This document shows positions 40,664 to 49,781 of a DNA stretch of 64,000 nucleotides, one piece after another. The notes beneath the pieces were generated by a model. The model was not told the DNA's origin. It ran no database searches and was given only the letters and a program-made list of their open reading frames with translations. Source of the DNA: Cyclobacteriaceae bacterium (GTDB lineage Bacteria > Bacteroidota > Bacteroidia > Cytophagales > Cyclobacteriaceae). How positions within the stretch are numbered: the stretch's first letter is position 1; every line of letters starts with the position of its first letter. The stretch is from positions 186,001-250,000 of the forward strand of contig JANQSI010000016.1 of NCBI GenBank assembly GCA_028284125.1, written 5' to 3'. The position numbers were made by a program, and so were the translations under genes.

Positions 40664-43600
40664 CTGTTATTTTTTATGTCGTCTTCAACTGTCTTGAATT
40701 TAACATCTTTCTTCACAGATCCATCGGCATATTGCACATTTACTCGCTGATTTCTGCTCGCGATTTTTTGGGTTTGAACAGGCTGTGTCTTCTGAGCAGG
40801 AGGTCGGTTTCCTTGAGGTCCACCGGCTAAAGCACTTCGGCTTTCTTCTTTTTGCTCATTGTAATTTCTGGCAGTACGTTGCTGTTGAGCTGCTTGTACG
40901 TCATCCGCTTCGTTCACTGGAATTTCAGCCTTCATAAGGAATGAAATAGTCTCTTCATTCACTTTACCAATAAACCCTTTGAACATCTCAAATCCTTCGA
41001 ACTTGTAGATCAATAGTGGATCTTTTTGCTCATAAGCAGCATTTCTCACCGACTGTCTTAAGTCGTCCATATCTCTAAGATGCTCTTTCCAAAGTAAATC
41101 AATGGTTGCCAGTGCAATCATTTTTTCCATTTCAAGGATGACCTCATCTCCTTCTGTTTCGACTGCTTTTTCAAGATTTACAGCTGTCCCAATTTGCTTT
41201 TTTCCATCGGTAAATGGAACCAATATATTCTCAAGTGTAGCACCCCTGGTCTGATGTATTTGCTTAAGAATCGGAAGCGCTTTTTCCTTGATTAAATTAT
41301 TCTTGGCTTTGTAGTTTTCAAGCGCAGCATCATACAATTGCTGAGTAAGCGTATTTTCATCCGTCTTTTCGAAATCCTCTTGAGAAATTTGGAAATCAAG
41401 GCCAAGTACTGAAATAGCATTCAATTTCAAACTGTCAAGATCAACAGATCCTTTAGCGTTGAGTATCAGATCTTCACAAGTCTCGAAGAGCATAGTCAAA
41501 ATATCCAGCTCAAGTCGGTCGCCATAAAGTGCATTTCTTCTTCGTTTGTAAATAACCTCTCTCTGACTGTTCATCACATCGTCATACTCAAGAAGGTTTT
41601 TTCTTACTGCGAAGTTGTTTTCCTCCACTTTTTTCTGCGCTCGCTCAATGGACTTTGTGATCATCGAGTGTTGGATCACTTCTCCTTCTTGTAAGCCAAG
41701 TCTATCCATGATTTTAGCGACTCGATCCGACATAAAAAGTCGCATCAAGTTGTCTTCAAGGGAAACGTAGAATTGTGATGATCCCGGATCTCCTTGCCTA
41801 CCTGAACGTCCTCTCAACTGTCGATCTACTCGCCTGGATTCGTGTCTTTCTGTTCCGATGATCGCCAAACCTCCGGCGTTGATCACTTCTTCTGAAAGCT
41901 TGATATCCGTTCCACGACCCGCCATGTTCGTCGCGATGGTCACTGTCCCAGGCTTACCTGCTTCAGCCACAACATCAGCCTCTTTCGCATGTTGCTTCGC
42001 ATTAAGCACCTGGTGGTTGATGTTTTTGATTTTCAGCATTCGGCTAAGCAATTCCGAAATCTCAACGGAAGTTGTTCCTACCAGCACAGGTCGACCTTGC
42101 TTAGTCAATTCGACAACTTCATCTGCCACAGCGTTGAATTTTTCACGCATGGTTTTGTAAACCTTGTCGTGTTCGTCATTTCGCTGAATGGGTTTGTTTG
42201 TTGGAATTACAACCACATCTAACTTATAGATATCCCAAAATTCTCCAGCTTCCGTTTCCGCTGTTCCGGTCATACCAGCAAGTTTGTGGTACATCCTGAA
42301 ATAGTTCTGGAGGGTAATGGTCGCATAGGTTTGCGTCGCATCTTCAACCTTCACATTCTCTTTCGCCTCAATCGCCTGGTGAAGTCCATCTGAATAACGA
42401 CGGCCTTCCATGATACGTCCGGTCTGTTCGTCTACAATCTTTACCTTGTCGTCCATCAGGACATATTCAGTGTCCTTTTCATACATGCAGTATGCTTTCA
42501 ATAACTGATTGACTGAGTGGATTCTCTGACCTTTCAGGTTATAATCCCGGATAATATCTTCTTTCTTCTGAAGCTTCTCAGTCTCGGATAAAGATTCGTC
42601 TTTTTCAAGTTTGGCAATCTCATCACCAATGTCTGGTAGGATAAAGAAACTTGGATCTTCGCCTTCTCCAGTAATTAGATCAAGACCTTTTTCAGTGAGA
42701 TCTATGCTGTTGATTTTTTCATCTATTGTAAAATAGAGTGGCTCATCAGCTTCTGGCATTCGTTTTTGGTTGTCTGCCAGGTAAATATTTTCAGTCTTTT
42801 GAAGTGCTTGTTTTATCCCTGTCTCACTCAAGTATTTGATGAGTGGCTTGTACTTTGGCAATCCTCTGAAGGTTCTGAAAAGCGAAAGTCCAGCTTCTGC
42901 TTCGTTTCCATCTTTGGCTTGCTTCTTTGCATCATTTAGGTACTCTCCAATCAACTTTCTTTGCGCATCTACCAATCGTTGAATCCGTGGTTTTAGATCG
43001 TAAAATTCATGCTCATCGCCTTTTGGAATCGGACCTGAAATAATAAGTGGCGTTCGGGCATCATCAATCAATACGGAATCAACCTCGTCCACCATCGCAT
43101 AATGGTGTTTTTTTTGAACCAATTCCTCCGGACTTCTCGACATGTTGTCACGCAGGTAGTCGAAACCAAATTCATTGTTCGTGCCGTAAGTAATGTCAGC
43201 CATGTAGGCATTTCTTCTTTCTGCTGAGTTGGGTTGGTGATTGTCGATGCAATCAATTCTCAATCCGTGGAACTCAAACAATGGAGCATTCCATTCGGCA
43301 TCTCGTTTTGCCAGGTAATCATTGACAGTCACGATGTGAACTCCCCGTTCCGCCAATGCATTCAAGTATGCTGGAAGTGTTGCGACCAAGGTCTTTCCTT
43401 CTCCAGTTGCCATCTCAGCAATTTTCCCCTGATGCAAAACAACTCCACCAATTAGCTGAACGTCGTAATGAACCATGTTCCATAAAACTTCATTGCCGGC
43501 AGCTATCCATTTATTTTTCCAAGTGGCATTGTCTCCACTTATTTCTACATTGGATTTTTTAGCGGCTAGTTCTTTATCGTGAAGTGTAGCTTTTACTACT

Positions 43601-43995
43601 AGCTTTTCGTTTTGGGCAAATCGTCTGGCAGTTTCTTTAACAACCGCAAATCCTTGTGGTAGAATGTCAAGCAGCACTTTTTCCAACTCCTCGTCTCGCT
43701 GCTCTTCTAACTTGTCGATCTCGGAAAAAATGGACTCTTTTTCATCAACGTCCAAGTCTTTTTCTTCCTCTACTTTTTTATGAAGTGCCGCGATTTGATC
43801 ATCAATCGACTTAAGTCTTTCTTTGATGATATTCTTTAGCTCGGTTGTTTTTCCCCTTAAATCATCATCGGAAATATTGGCAAGCTTTTCAAACTCAGCA
43901 TTTATTAGAGATACATAGGGTGTTAATAGTTTTAGGTCTTTTTCTGTTTTTGTGCCAAAAATTTTGGCCACACCCTTCGATATCGAGTTTAGCAT
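40645..43995 (-). CDS. secA: Protein translocase ATPase SecA
   Basis: Motor of the Sec pathway; 1116 residues, larger than E. coli SecA (901) because of inserts in the N-terminal and preprotein cross-linking regions, typical of Bacteroidota. Walker A reads MATGEGKTLVA, the DEAD-like box MVDEVDSVLIDDARTPLIISG is split by the description only, the helicase arginine site is in GRSGRQGDPGSSQFYVSLEDNL and the scaffold helix is complete. The C-terminal Zn-binding tail with CxC-like motif is not present; instead it ends with a Gln/Arg-rich stretch. It lies 50 bases after dapF. Confidence 0.96.
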   Translation of the reverse strand: MLNSISKGVAKIFGTKTEKDLKLLTPYVSLINAEFEKLANISDDDLRGKTTELKNIIKERLKSIDDQIAALHKKVEEEKDLDVDEKESIFSEIDKLEEQRDEELEKVLLDILPQGFAVVKETARRFAQNEKLVVKATLHDKELAAKKSNVEISGDNATWKNKWIAAGNEVLWNMVHYDVQLIGGVVLHQGKIAEMATGEGKTLVATLPAYLNALAERGVHIVTVNDYLAKRDAEWNAPLFEFHGLRIDCIDNHQPNSAERRNAYMADITYGTNNEFGFDYLRDNMSRSPEELVQKKHHYAMVDEVDSVLIDDARTPLIISGPIPKGDEHEFYDLKPRIQRLVDAQRKLIGEYLNDAKKQAKDGNEAEAGLSLFRTFRGLPKYKPLIKYLSETGIKQALQKTENIYLADNQKRMPEADEPLYFTIDEKINSIDLTEKGLDLITGEGEDPSFFILPDIGDEIAKLEKDESLSETEKLQKKEDIIRDYNLKGQRIHSVNQLLKAYCMYEKDTEYVLMDDKVKIVDEQTGRIMEGRRYSDGLHQAIEAKENVKVEDATQTYATITLQNYFRMYHKLAGMTGTAETEAGEFWDIYKLDVVVIPTNKPIQRNDEHDKVYKTMREKFNAVADEVVELTKQGRPVLVGTTSVEISELLSRMLKIKNINHQVLNAKQHAKEADVVAEAGKPGTVTIATNMAGRGTDIKLSEEVINAGGLAIIGTERHESRRVDRQLRGRSGRQGDPGSSQFYVSLEDNLMRLFMSDRVAKIMDRLGLQEGEVIQHSMITKSIERAQKKVEENNFAVRKNLLEYDDVMNSQREVIYKRRRNALYGDRLELDILTMLFETCEDLILNAKGSVDLDSLKLNAISVLGLDFQISQEDFEKTDENTLTQQLYDAALENYKAKNNLIKEKALPILKQIHQTRGATLENILVPFTDGKKQIGTAVNLEKAVETEGDEVILEMEKMIALATIDLLWKEHLRDMDDLRQSVRNAAYEQKDPLLIYKFEGFEMFKGFIGKVNEETISFLMKAEIPVNEADDVQAAQQQRTARNYNEQKEESRSALAGGPQGNRPPAQKTQPVQTQKIASRNQRVNVQYADGSVKKDVKFKTVEDDIKNNRCVIVE

Positions 43996-44045
43996 TAGAA
44001 AAGATTTAAGCTTTTAAAGTTATAACGTAATCATATAAAGAGCGG

Positions 44046-44816
44046 CTAGATCTCAACAGTTCCTTCGAATACTTTTTTGGCTGGGCCAGCTAGCCAAATA
44101 TTCTCAAAAACTCCATCTCCAGTCTCAAAAGAAACCGAAAGCGTTCCACCTTTGGTTTCAAGGTTGACTGGACTTTCCAGACCTCTTTGACTTGCTACAA
44201 GAGCAACCGCTGTGGCTCCTGTTCCGCAACTCAGCGTTTCGTCTTCAACCCCTCGTTCATATGTTCTCATTTTGATTCCTTCTGGCAAAAGTTGTGCGAA
44301 ATTTACATTCGTGCCATTTTGACTGGAATAGACTGACATATTTCGAATCTTTTTTCCTTCACTATAGACATCTACTGTGTTCACATCGTCAACGAACCGA
44401 ATATGATGAGGAGATCCCGTATCCAGGTACATATCTTCTCCCTCTTCTTTTATAATATTTTCTATTGGTGGAAATCCGAAATGAATGATCCCATCTTCTT
44501 CTTTTATGTCGTGAATTCCGTCGGTTGTTTCGAATCGAGCAGTGTCATCTACCATTCCAAGTTGTTGGGCAAAGGCAAAGCCGCATCTTGATCCGTTTCC
44601 ACATAGACTTTTGGTGCCGTCTGCGTTGTAATAGATCATTTTGTAATCAAGCTCTGGATGATTTTCGATTAAAATGAGTCCGTCAGATCCTATTCCGAAT
44701 TTTCGATCACAAAGACTGGTGATTGTTTGCTGTTCTTTTGGAAAAACATTTTCACGATTATCAATCAGGATAAAATCGTTTCCGGTGCCTTGATATTTTG
44801 CGAATTTGAGTACCAC
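44046..44816 (-). CDS. dapF: Diaminopimelate epimerase
   Basis: Converts LL- to meso-diaminopimelate for peptidoglycan and lysine; 256 residues. The two catalytic cysteines are in GNGSRCGFAFA and ETLSCGTGATAVAL. The N-terminus MVLKFAKYQGTGNDFILID is the classic start. It is the first gene of the dapF-secA-SPOR-M20 group, 50 bases ahead of secA. Its start is separated from rplS by a terminator hairpin. Confidence 0.95.
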   Translation of the reverse strand: MVLKFAKYQGTGNDFILIDNRENVFPKEQQTITSLCDRKFGIGSDGLILIENHPELDYKMIYYNADGTKSLCGNGSRCGFAFAQQLGMVDDTARFETTDGIHDIKEEDGIIHFGFPPIENIIKEEGEDMYLDTGSPHHIRFVDDVNTVDVYSEGKKIRNMSVYSSQNGTNVNFAQLLPEGIKMRTYERGVEDETLSCGTGATAVALVASQRGLESPVNLETKGGTLSVSFETGDGVFENIWLAGPAKKVFEGTVEI

Positions 44817-44847
44817 TTTTCAAAGATAGTTGGAGAGAAAAGTCTTT

Positions 44848-44878
44848 AAACAAAAATCCCGACACTTGGTCGGGATTG
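44848..44878 (-). terminator. Intrinsic terminator of rplS
   Basis: AATCCCGAC, loop ACTTG or CAAGT, GTCGGGATT form a 9-base perfect stem (44855-44863 with 44869-44877), and the minus strand continues TTTTTGTTT. It lies 9 bases after the rplS stop. Confidence 0.85.
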
Positions 44879-44885
44879 TAATTTC

Positions 44886-45242
44886 TTAAATTTTTTCTTT
44901 GATCCTGGCCGACTTGCCTTTTCTTCCTCTCAGGTAGAATAGTTTAGCTCTTCGAACCTTACCTTTTCTCATTACCTCGATTTTGTCGATGTTCGGAGTA
45001 AGTATTGGGAAAATTCTTTCAACTGCGATATCTCCAGATACTTTTCTAACAGTGAAGGTTTCGCCGTTCGTATTTTTATTTCTTACCTGCAATACCGTGC
45101 CTTGGAATTGCTGAATACGCTCTTTGTTTCCCTCCTTAATTTTATAGTGAACATTGATGGTGTCACCTGGACCGAATGAAGGATGTTTTGCTCTTGCTTC
45201 CTTGTAATCTTCGGCTACTATATCGAATAATTCTGCGCTCAT
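44886..45242 (-). CDS. rplS: 50S ribosomal protein L19
   Basis: Ribosomal protein at the 30S-50S interface; 118 residues. [30 protein letters not shown] is recognisable in parts (FQGTVLQV), and the motifs VRRISGD-like [15 protein letters not shown] and [20 protein letters not shown] confirm it. It is a single-gene transcript with its own terminator. The minus strand has TATATTTG at 45280-45287 as -7 box. Confidence 0.96.
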   Translation of the reverse strand: MSAELFDIVAEDYKEARAKHPSFGPGDTINVHYKIKEGNKERIQQFQGTVLQVRNKNTNGETFTVRKVSGDIAVERIFPILTPNIDKIEVMRKGKVRRAKLFYLRGRKGKSARIKEKI

Positions 45243-45279
45243 TTTATTGTCTCTAAAAGAGTGTTTTCAAAAAGGAGTG

Positions 45280-45287
45280 CAAATATA
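45280..45287 (-). promoter_or_regulatory. Candidate -7 box of rplS
   Basis: The minus strand reads TATATTTG, an exact TAnnTTTG, about 38 bases upstream of the rplS ATG. The nearest upstream TTTG is only 13 bases away, which is shorter than usual. Confidence 0.4.
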
Positions 45288-45393
45288 GAAAAATGGTATG
45301 CAAAAAGAGAATAGATCAGCAAAGATTCTTTTGCGCGGATTTCAATGTAAAATTCGCAATTTACCTTTCACTTAATCCACACCAAAGAATTCC

Positions 45394-45401
45394 TATTTTT
45401 G
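45394..45401 (+). promoter_or_regulatory. Candidate -7 box of the barrel protein gene
   Basis: TATTTTTG at 45394-45401 matches TAnnTTTG; the -33 side reads TTTC at about 23 bases. A start near 45408 gives a leader of about 54 bases. Confidence 0.35.
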
Positions 45402-45461
45402 TTTTGGCAAGGATTTTGAATTAGCTCTATTCAACTTAATTCTTGAATAACTACTACCTAC

Positions 45462-46232
45462 ATGAAAAAACTACTACTAATTAATACACTCATATTCATT
45501 TCTTTTACTGGTGTGGCACAATTCGGAAGCCTTGGGTTTTCGGTAGGTGTTCCAAGAAACGATTTCCGGGAAAATACGGATGCAAATGGATTTGGATTTG
45601 ATCTTACGGTTGGGTTTCCTTTTCAAAAAGGCGTTCCGATCTATGCTGGACTTGACTTCAATTACATGGTGTATGGAAGAAATGCACAGAATGAAGATCT
45701 GGTCGCAGAAATTATATCCTCACAAGGTACATTACTGGGACAATTGGACATTCCATTGAGAATTATAAATACCAATAGTCTTTTTGGAACTCATGCTTTC
45801 ATCAGAGCGGTTGCACCATTAGATGGCATTCAACCTTATGCAGAAGGACTCATCGGTTTCCGCTACATATCTACAAACACAAGGATTGAAGATCGCTCGA
45901 ATGATAGAAGGTTTAGTGATGACGATAATGATCTGATTGTGCGTAAGACAATTCTGGATGATTTTGTTTTCAGCTATGGTTTCGGCGGTGGTTTGATGTT
46001 CAAGGTTTCTCCAAATCTCTTCATTGATCTACGACTCAACTATTTCCGTGGAGAGCGAGCACAATTCTTTGATGGAACAGATACGGAAGCTTGGTCAGTG
46101 GAATTCACAGGTTCCGATGCAGCTTATGATCCGGCCAACATTCAGAAAGGAGATTTGGATTTTTCTACAGAAGCTAGAGAGTCGACAACAGATTTGTTGG
46201 TAGTCAAGTTTGGAGTGGCAGCCAAGTTTTAA
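45462..46232 (+). CDS. Outer-membrane beta-barrel protein
   Basis: A 256-residue exported protein with signal peptide MKKLLLINTLIFISFTGVAQ, then short alternating strands with aromatic ends (GLDFNYMVYGRN; AEGLIGFRYIS; FSYGFGGGLMFKVSPNLFIDLRLNYF) and the final strand [12 protein letters not shown] ending in Phe, as expected for a barrel recognised by Bam. No plug or TonB box is seen. It could belong to the PorT-like/opacity group. The function is unknown. Its TAA overlaps the rarA stop by 4 bases. Confidence 0.72.
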   Translation: MKKLLLINTLIFISFTGVAQFGSLGFSVGVPRNDFRENTDANGFGFDLTVGFPFQKGVPIYAGLDFNYMVYGRNAQNEDLVAEIISSQGTLLGQLDIPLRIINTNSLFGTHAFIRAVAPLDGIQPYAEGLIGFRYISTNTRIEDRSNDRRFSDDDNDLIVRKTILDDFVFSYGFGGGLMFKVSPNLFIDLRLNYFRGERAQFFDGTDTEAWSVEFTGSDAAYDPANIQKGDLDFSTEARESTTDLLVVKFGVAAKF

Positions 46233-47497
46233 TACCCATATTTATCCTTCCAGCGAGCTTTGAGGAATTTTCTTAGCTCCTCTTCTCTTGGATTTTTTCC
46301 AGGATCATAAAATTTTGTGTTCTTTATTTCTTCAGGTAAAAATTCCATGTCAACAAAGTTCAAGTCATAATCGTGTGCGTATTGATAGCCCTTTCCATAT
46401 CCTTGTTCTTTCATGAGTTTGGTTGGCGCATTTCTAATCTGCATAGGAATTGACAGATCACCGGTTTCTTGAACCATGGATTGCGCCTTTTTCACAGCCG
46501 TGTATGAGGCATTACTTTTTGGAGAAGATGCTAAATAGGTCACGCACTGCGAAAGAATAATTCTAGCTTCAGGATAGCCAATCAAGTTGACCGCTTGAAA
46601 AGCACTTGTTGCCATTACTAACGCTGTTGGGTTTGCATTTCCAATATCTTCTGATGCTAGAATGACCAAGCGTCTGGCAATAAACTTGACATCTTCGCCT
46701 CCTTCAATCATTCTCGCTAAATAATAAACTGCAGCATTGGGATCACTTCCACGAATCGACTTTATAAATGCGGAAATGACATCATAGTGCATCTCTCCTT
46801 TTTTGTCATAAAGGACTGTTTTTCGCTGAGCTGCTTCTATTACTTGTTCATCGGTAATAATCTTCTCTGAAGATTCATCACTTTTTATCACCAACTCAAG
46901 CAAGTTGAGGACTTTTCGTGCGTCCCCTCCAGACAAATTGAAAAGTGCCTCCGTCTCTTTTAACTCTACTTTCTCTTTTTTTAAATCATGATCTTCTTGG
47001 ATCGCCTTTTCAACTATTTGAAGAAGGTTTTCCTTGGTCAGAGCATTTAGCGTGTAAACCTGAGATCTTGAAATGAGTGCTGAGTTTACTTCAAAACTTG
47101 GATTTTCGGTTGTAGCGCCAATCAATGTGATCGTTCCTTTTTCAACGGCACCCAACAAGGCATCTTGTTGAGCTTTATTGAATCGATGGATCTCATCAAT
47201 GAATAAGATTGATTTTCTACCTCCACCTGCCTTTTGTATGACTTCACGAACATCTTTCACACCGGCACTCACAGCACTCAATGTGTGAAATGGCATTTTC
47301 ACTTCATTAGCAATAATGTTCGCAATGGTTGTTTTTCCAGTGCCCGGCGGACCCCAAAGAATCATGGAAGGCACCTGACCCGTACTGATTGCTCTTTTTA
47401 AAACTCCATGTTCACCAACCAGATGTTCTTGTCCAATAAGATCAGACAACTTTGAAGGTCGCATTCGTTCTGCAAGTGGAGAAACATCTTGAAACAT
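46229..47497 (-). CDS. rarA: Replication-associated recombination protein A (AAA ATPase)
   Basis: AAA+ clamp-loader-related protein (MgsA/WRNIP1 family) that works at stalled forks; 422 residues. Walker A is [16 protein letters not shown], Walker [17 protein letters not shown], sensor 1 [20 protein letters not shown]. The C-terminal tetramerisation domain is complete ([10 protein letters not shown]-like [28 protein letters not shown]). The gene is isolated on its strand, convergent with the barrel protein. Family and function are secure. Confidence 0.94.
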   Translation of the reverse strand: MFQDVSPLAERMRPSKLSDLIGQEHLVGEHGVLKRAISTGQVPSMILWGPPGTGKTTIANIIANEVKMPFHTLSAVSAGVKDVREVIQKAGGGRKSILFIDEIHRFNKAQQDALLGAVEKGTITLIGATTENPSFEVNSALISRSQVYTLNALTKENLLQIVEKAIQEDHDLKKEKVELKETEALFNLSGGDARKVLNLLELVIKSDESSEKIITDEQVIEAAQRKTVLYDKKGEMHYDVISAFIKSIRGSDPNAAVYYLARMIEGGEDVKFIARRLVILASEDIGNANPTALVMATSAFQAVNLIGYPEARIILSQCVTYLASSPKSNASYTAVKKAQSMVQETGDLSIPMQIRNAPTKLMKEQGYGKGYQYAHDYDLNFVDMEFLPEEIKNTKFYDPGKNPREEELRKFLKARWKDKYGY

Positions 47498-47568
47498 GAA
47501 ATAAAATTAACTCGGATACTCCGCGTGATAATTATTGACGCAAGAAATCTGATGTTTTGGACACAGAA

Positions 47569-48453
47569 TTATTCTCTCTTCCGCCTTGCCAACACAATAA
47601 TGTTCCCACCAAGAATCAAGATCATTCCAACCAGCACCTGCCAGCCCAGTTGATAACCCTCAAAAATCACAGACAAGGCCACTGCGATGACTGGAATAAC
47701 GATCAAGACATAACCTGCTTTGTCGGCTCCAATATTTCCAATCAATGTGAGATATGAGCCGAAGGCAATAATGGAACCGAAGATTGCTAGGTAAAAAAGG
47801 GACGACATGTACGAAAATCCAAGATCAAATGAAACGTCTACACCCGTGAATAACGCAATGAGCCCAATGACAATTCCGCCATACAACATACCAAATGCAT
47901 TCGTTTGTATAACTGGAAGTTTTGTTGATTGATTGTAAGCCGAAGTGATGTTTCCAAGTGAGGCAATCACGACGGAGGAAAAACAAACAGTTAGATGAAA
48001 GACTGGAAGGTCCTTGATCGCAATTCCTGTCAATTCCTGGTAAAATAATAGGAAGGTTCCGGCGGTACCCATGATAGCTCCCAGGTACACTTTTTTCTCA
48101 GCGACTTTTTTTAAGAAAATCTTGCCAAACAATATGTTCAGGAAAATGATAAGGGAAAAAGTGATGGCTACCAAAGCACTTACTAGTTCCTGCTCTGCCA
48201 TGTAAACAAACCAATAGTTAAAGCCGAAGAGTAGGATTCCCTGAAGTAGGATTCGGAAGTGCTCTCTTCTTGAAAATTGAAGGTTAAGTTTCTTAATGCG
48301 TGAGTAGAGAAGCAAGATGATTCCTGCCAAAATGAATCGATAGCTAACCGACCAGGTGGGATCGACAACACCGAGCTGAAATTTGATGACAAAAAACGTA
48401 GAGCCCCAAATTAAAGCTGGAATCACAAACAAGGTTGCCGTGCTCAATTTCAT
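47569..48453 (-). CDS. EamA/DMT-family transporter
   Basis: A 294-residue ten-helix membrane protein with two EamA repeats. The first begins LSTATLFVIPALIWGSTFFVIKF and the second contains LPVFHLTVCFSSVVIASLGNITSAYN. The end motif GWQVLVGMILILGGNIIVLARRKRE is the typical last helix with a basic tail. It would export or import a small metabolite. No neighbouring biosynthetic genes show a substrate. A second EamA gene lies 440 bases away on the other strand but belongs to another subgroup. Confidence 0.85.
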   Translation of the reverse strand: MKLSTATLFVIPALIWGSTFFVIKFQLGVVDPTWSVSYRFILAGIILLLYSRIKKLNLQFSRREHFRILLQGILLFGFNYWFVYMAEQELVSALVAITFSLIIFLNILFGKIFLKKVAEKKVYLGAIMGTAGTFLLFYQELTGIAIKDLPVFHLTVCFSSVVIASLGNITSAYNQSTKLPVIQTNAFGMLYGGIVIGLIALFTGVDVSFDLGFSYMSSLFYLAIFGSIIAFGSYLTLIGNIGADKAGYVLIVIPVIAVALSVIFEGYQLGWQVLVGMILILGGNIIVLARRKRE

Positions 48454-48541
48454 AGGCCGAAGCTAGCCAAATCCCTAATTGGATTCCTTAGAAAATGGAT
48501 GAAGAATTTTAATCCAAATGGTTAGCAGTTTGATGGGAATG

Positions 48542-48838
48542 CTATTGGCAATTCGCTAGTTTTTTCTTCAACTCTTCCACTTCTTTCGATCTTAAATCGT
48601 ACTGTAATTGTGCCTCAGCCGCAGCTTCTTGGGCTAATTCAGCTTGACGTTGAGCCTCTTGCTGAGCAATCAATGCCATGCTGGCGGCCTCTTCTGCTTT
48701 AGATTTTTCAGCTTCTGCAACTTGAGTGAGTTCTTTCGTGAGTTTTAGAAGCTCTGCATTTTCTTCGGCCAATTTTTGATTAGTGGAGCATGAAAACATG
48801 AAAATGACAGCCAGACTAACAATGTATCTTTTCATCAT
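48542..48838 (-). CDS. Small coiled-coil lipoprotein
   Basis: A 98-residue lipoprotein: MMKRYIVSLAVIFMFSC gives a lipobox with Cys17, followed by STNQKLAEEN. The rest is one long helix rich in Ala, Glu, Lys and Gln with heptad-like spacing (QQEAQRQAELAQEAAAEAQ) ending in LANCQ with a second Cys. It resembles Lpp-like or YbgF-like anchors in size, but I do not recognise a family. The periodic AEAA/QEA pattern suggests a coiled-coil oligomer in the periplasm. Confidence 0.7.
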   Translation of the reverse strand: MMKRYIVSLAVIFMFSCSTNQKLAEENAELLKLTKELTQVAEAEKSKAEEAASMALIAQQEAQRQAELAQEAAAEAQLQYDLRSKEVEELKKKLANCQ

Positions 48839-48880
48839 TTTTTAATTTCTAAAATAATCAAACCAACTGGGAACCTACTC

Positions 48881-48888
48881 TACATTTG
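48881..48888 (+). promoter_or_regulatory. Candidate -7 box just before the second EamA gene
   Basis: TACATTTG at 48881-48888 is an exact TAnnTTTG but stands only 5 bases before the GTG start of the gene at 48894. If used, the transcript would be almost leaderless. No clear TTTG lies at the right distance. Confidence 0.3.
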
Positions 48889-48893
48889 CCGCC

Positions 48894-49781
48894 GTGAATT
48901 GGTCGGCAATTAAGACATATGGCGCTTTGACACTTGTCAGTCTTCTTTATGGGATTAACTACAGTGTACTAAAGGTGATCATTCCGGAATATGTAGGAGC
49001 CTTTGGGTTTATTGCTTTCCGAGTAGTAATCGCCTCTGCAATTTTTTGGATGTTCTATTTCTTCGTTCGAGAAAAGGTTGATTGGAAAAATGATGGCTGG
49101 AGATTGGTTCTATGTGCTGCCACAGGAATCGCTATTAATCAGTTGCTTTTTTACAAAGGAATCAGCTACACCTCTGCTGTTAATGGATCTATCATTATGA
49201 CATTAACTCCGGTTCTGGTTTTAATATGGGCGGCTATTCTCACGGGTGAAAAAATAACCAGACAGAAAATAATCGGAATTGTACTTGGTTTAATAGGAGC
49301 TGTCTTAATCATTTATCAACCCAATGCACTAAAATCTTCAGGTGACTGGAAAGGTGACATTTTAGTTTTTCTAAATGGTACCAGTTATGCCTGCTACCTG
49401 GTGGTTGTCAAACCTTTGATGAAAAAGTATAAGCCTATGACAGTAGTGACCTGGATTTTTACAATTGCTATTGTTATTGTGATTCCAGTTGGAATTCGAG
49501 AAGCTATAGTTGTGCCTTTTGATCAACTTCCACCAAAGGTTTGGTATGGCACGATTTACGCAATCGTTGGCGTTACCGTAATTGTCTACTTCTTAAATGT
49601 ATGGACACTGGTCAAAGTGGATTCTTCAGTAGTTGGAGCATTTATTTATTTGCAGCCCATTTTCGCCACTTTAACAGCAATCCTATTCTTCGGAGAAATA
49701 TTTCTTTTGAAGCACCTTTTGGCCGCAGTATTTGTTTTTTGGGGCGTTTGGCTAGTTACGAAGAAATCAGCTAAGGCTTAA
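48894..49781 (+). CDS. EamA/DMT-family transporter
   Basis: A 295-residue ten-helix protein, begun at a GTG codon (MNWSAIKTYGALTLVSLLYGINYS), which gives the normal EamA N-terminus; there is no upstream ATG in frame. The two EamA repeats are visible, with LYGINYSVLKVIIPEYVGAF and LNGTSYACYLVVVKPLMKKY. The tail ends KKSAKA. It overlaps the end of the convergent threonine aldolase gene by 11 bases. Substrate unknown. Confidence 0.85.
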   Translation: MNWSAIKTYGALTLVSLLYGINYSVLKVIIPEYVGAFGFIAFRVVIASAIFWMFYFFVREKVDWKNDGWRLVLCAATGIAINQLLFYKGISYTSAVNGSIIMTLTPVLVLIWAAILTGEKITRQKIIGIVLGLIGAVLIIYQPNALKSSGDWKGDILVFLNGTSYACYLVVVKPLMKKYKPMTVVTWIFTIAIVIVIPVGIREAIVVPFDQLPPKVWYGTIYAIVGVTVIVYFLNVWTLVKVDSSVVGAFIYLQPIFATLTAILFFGEIFLLKHLLAAVFVFWGVWLVTKKSAKA

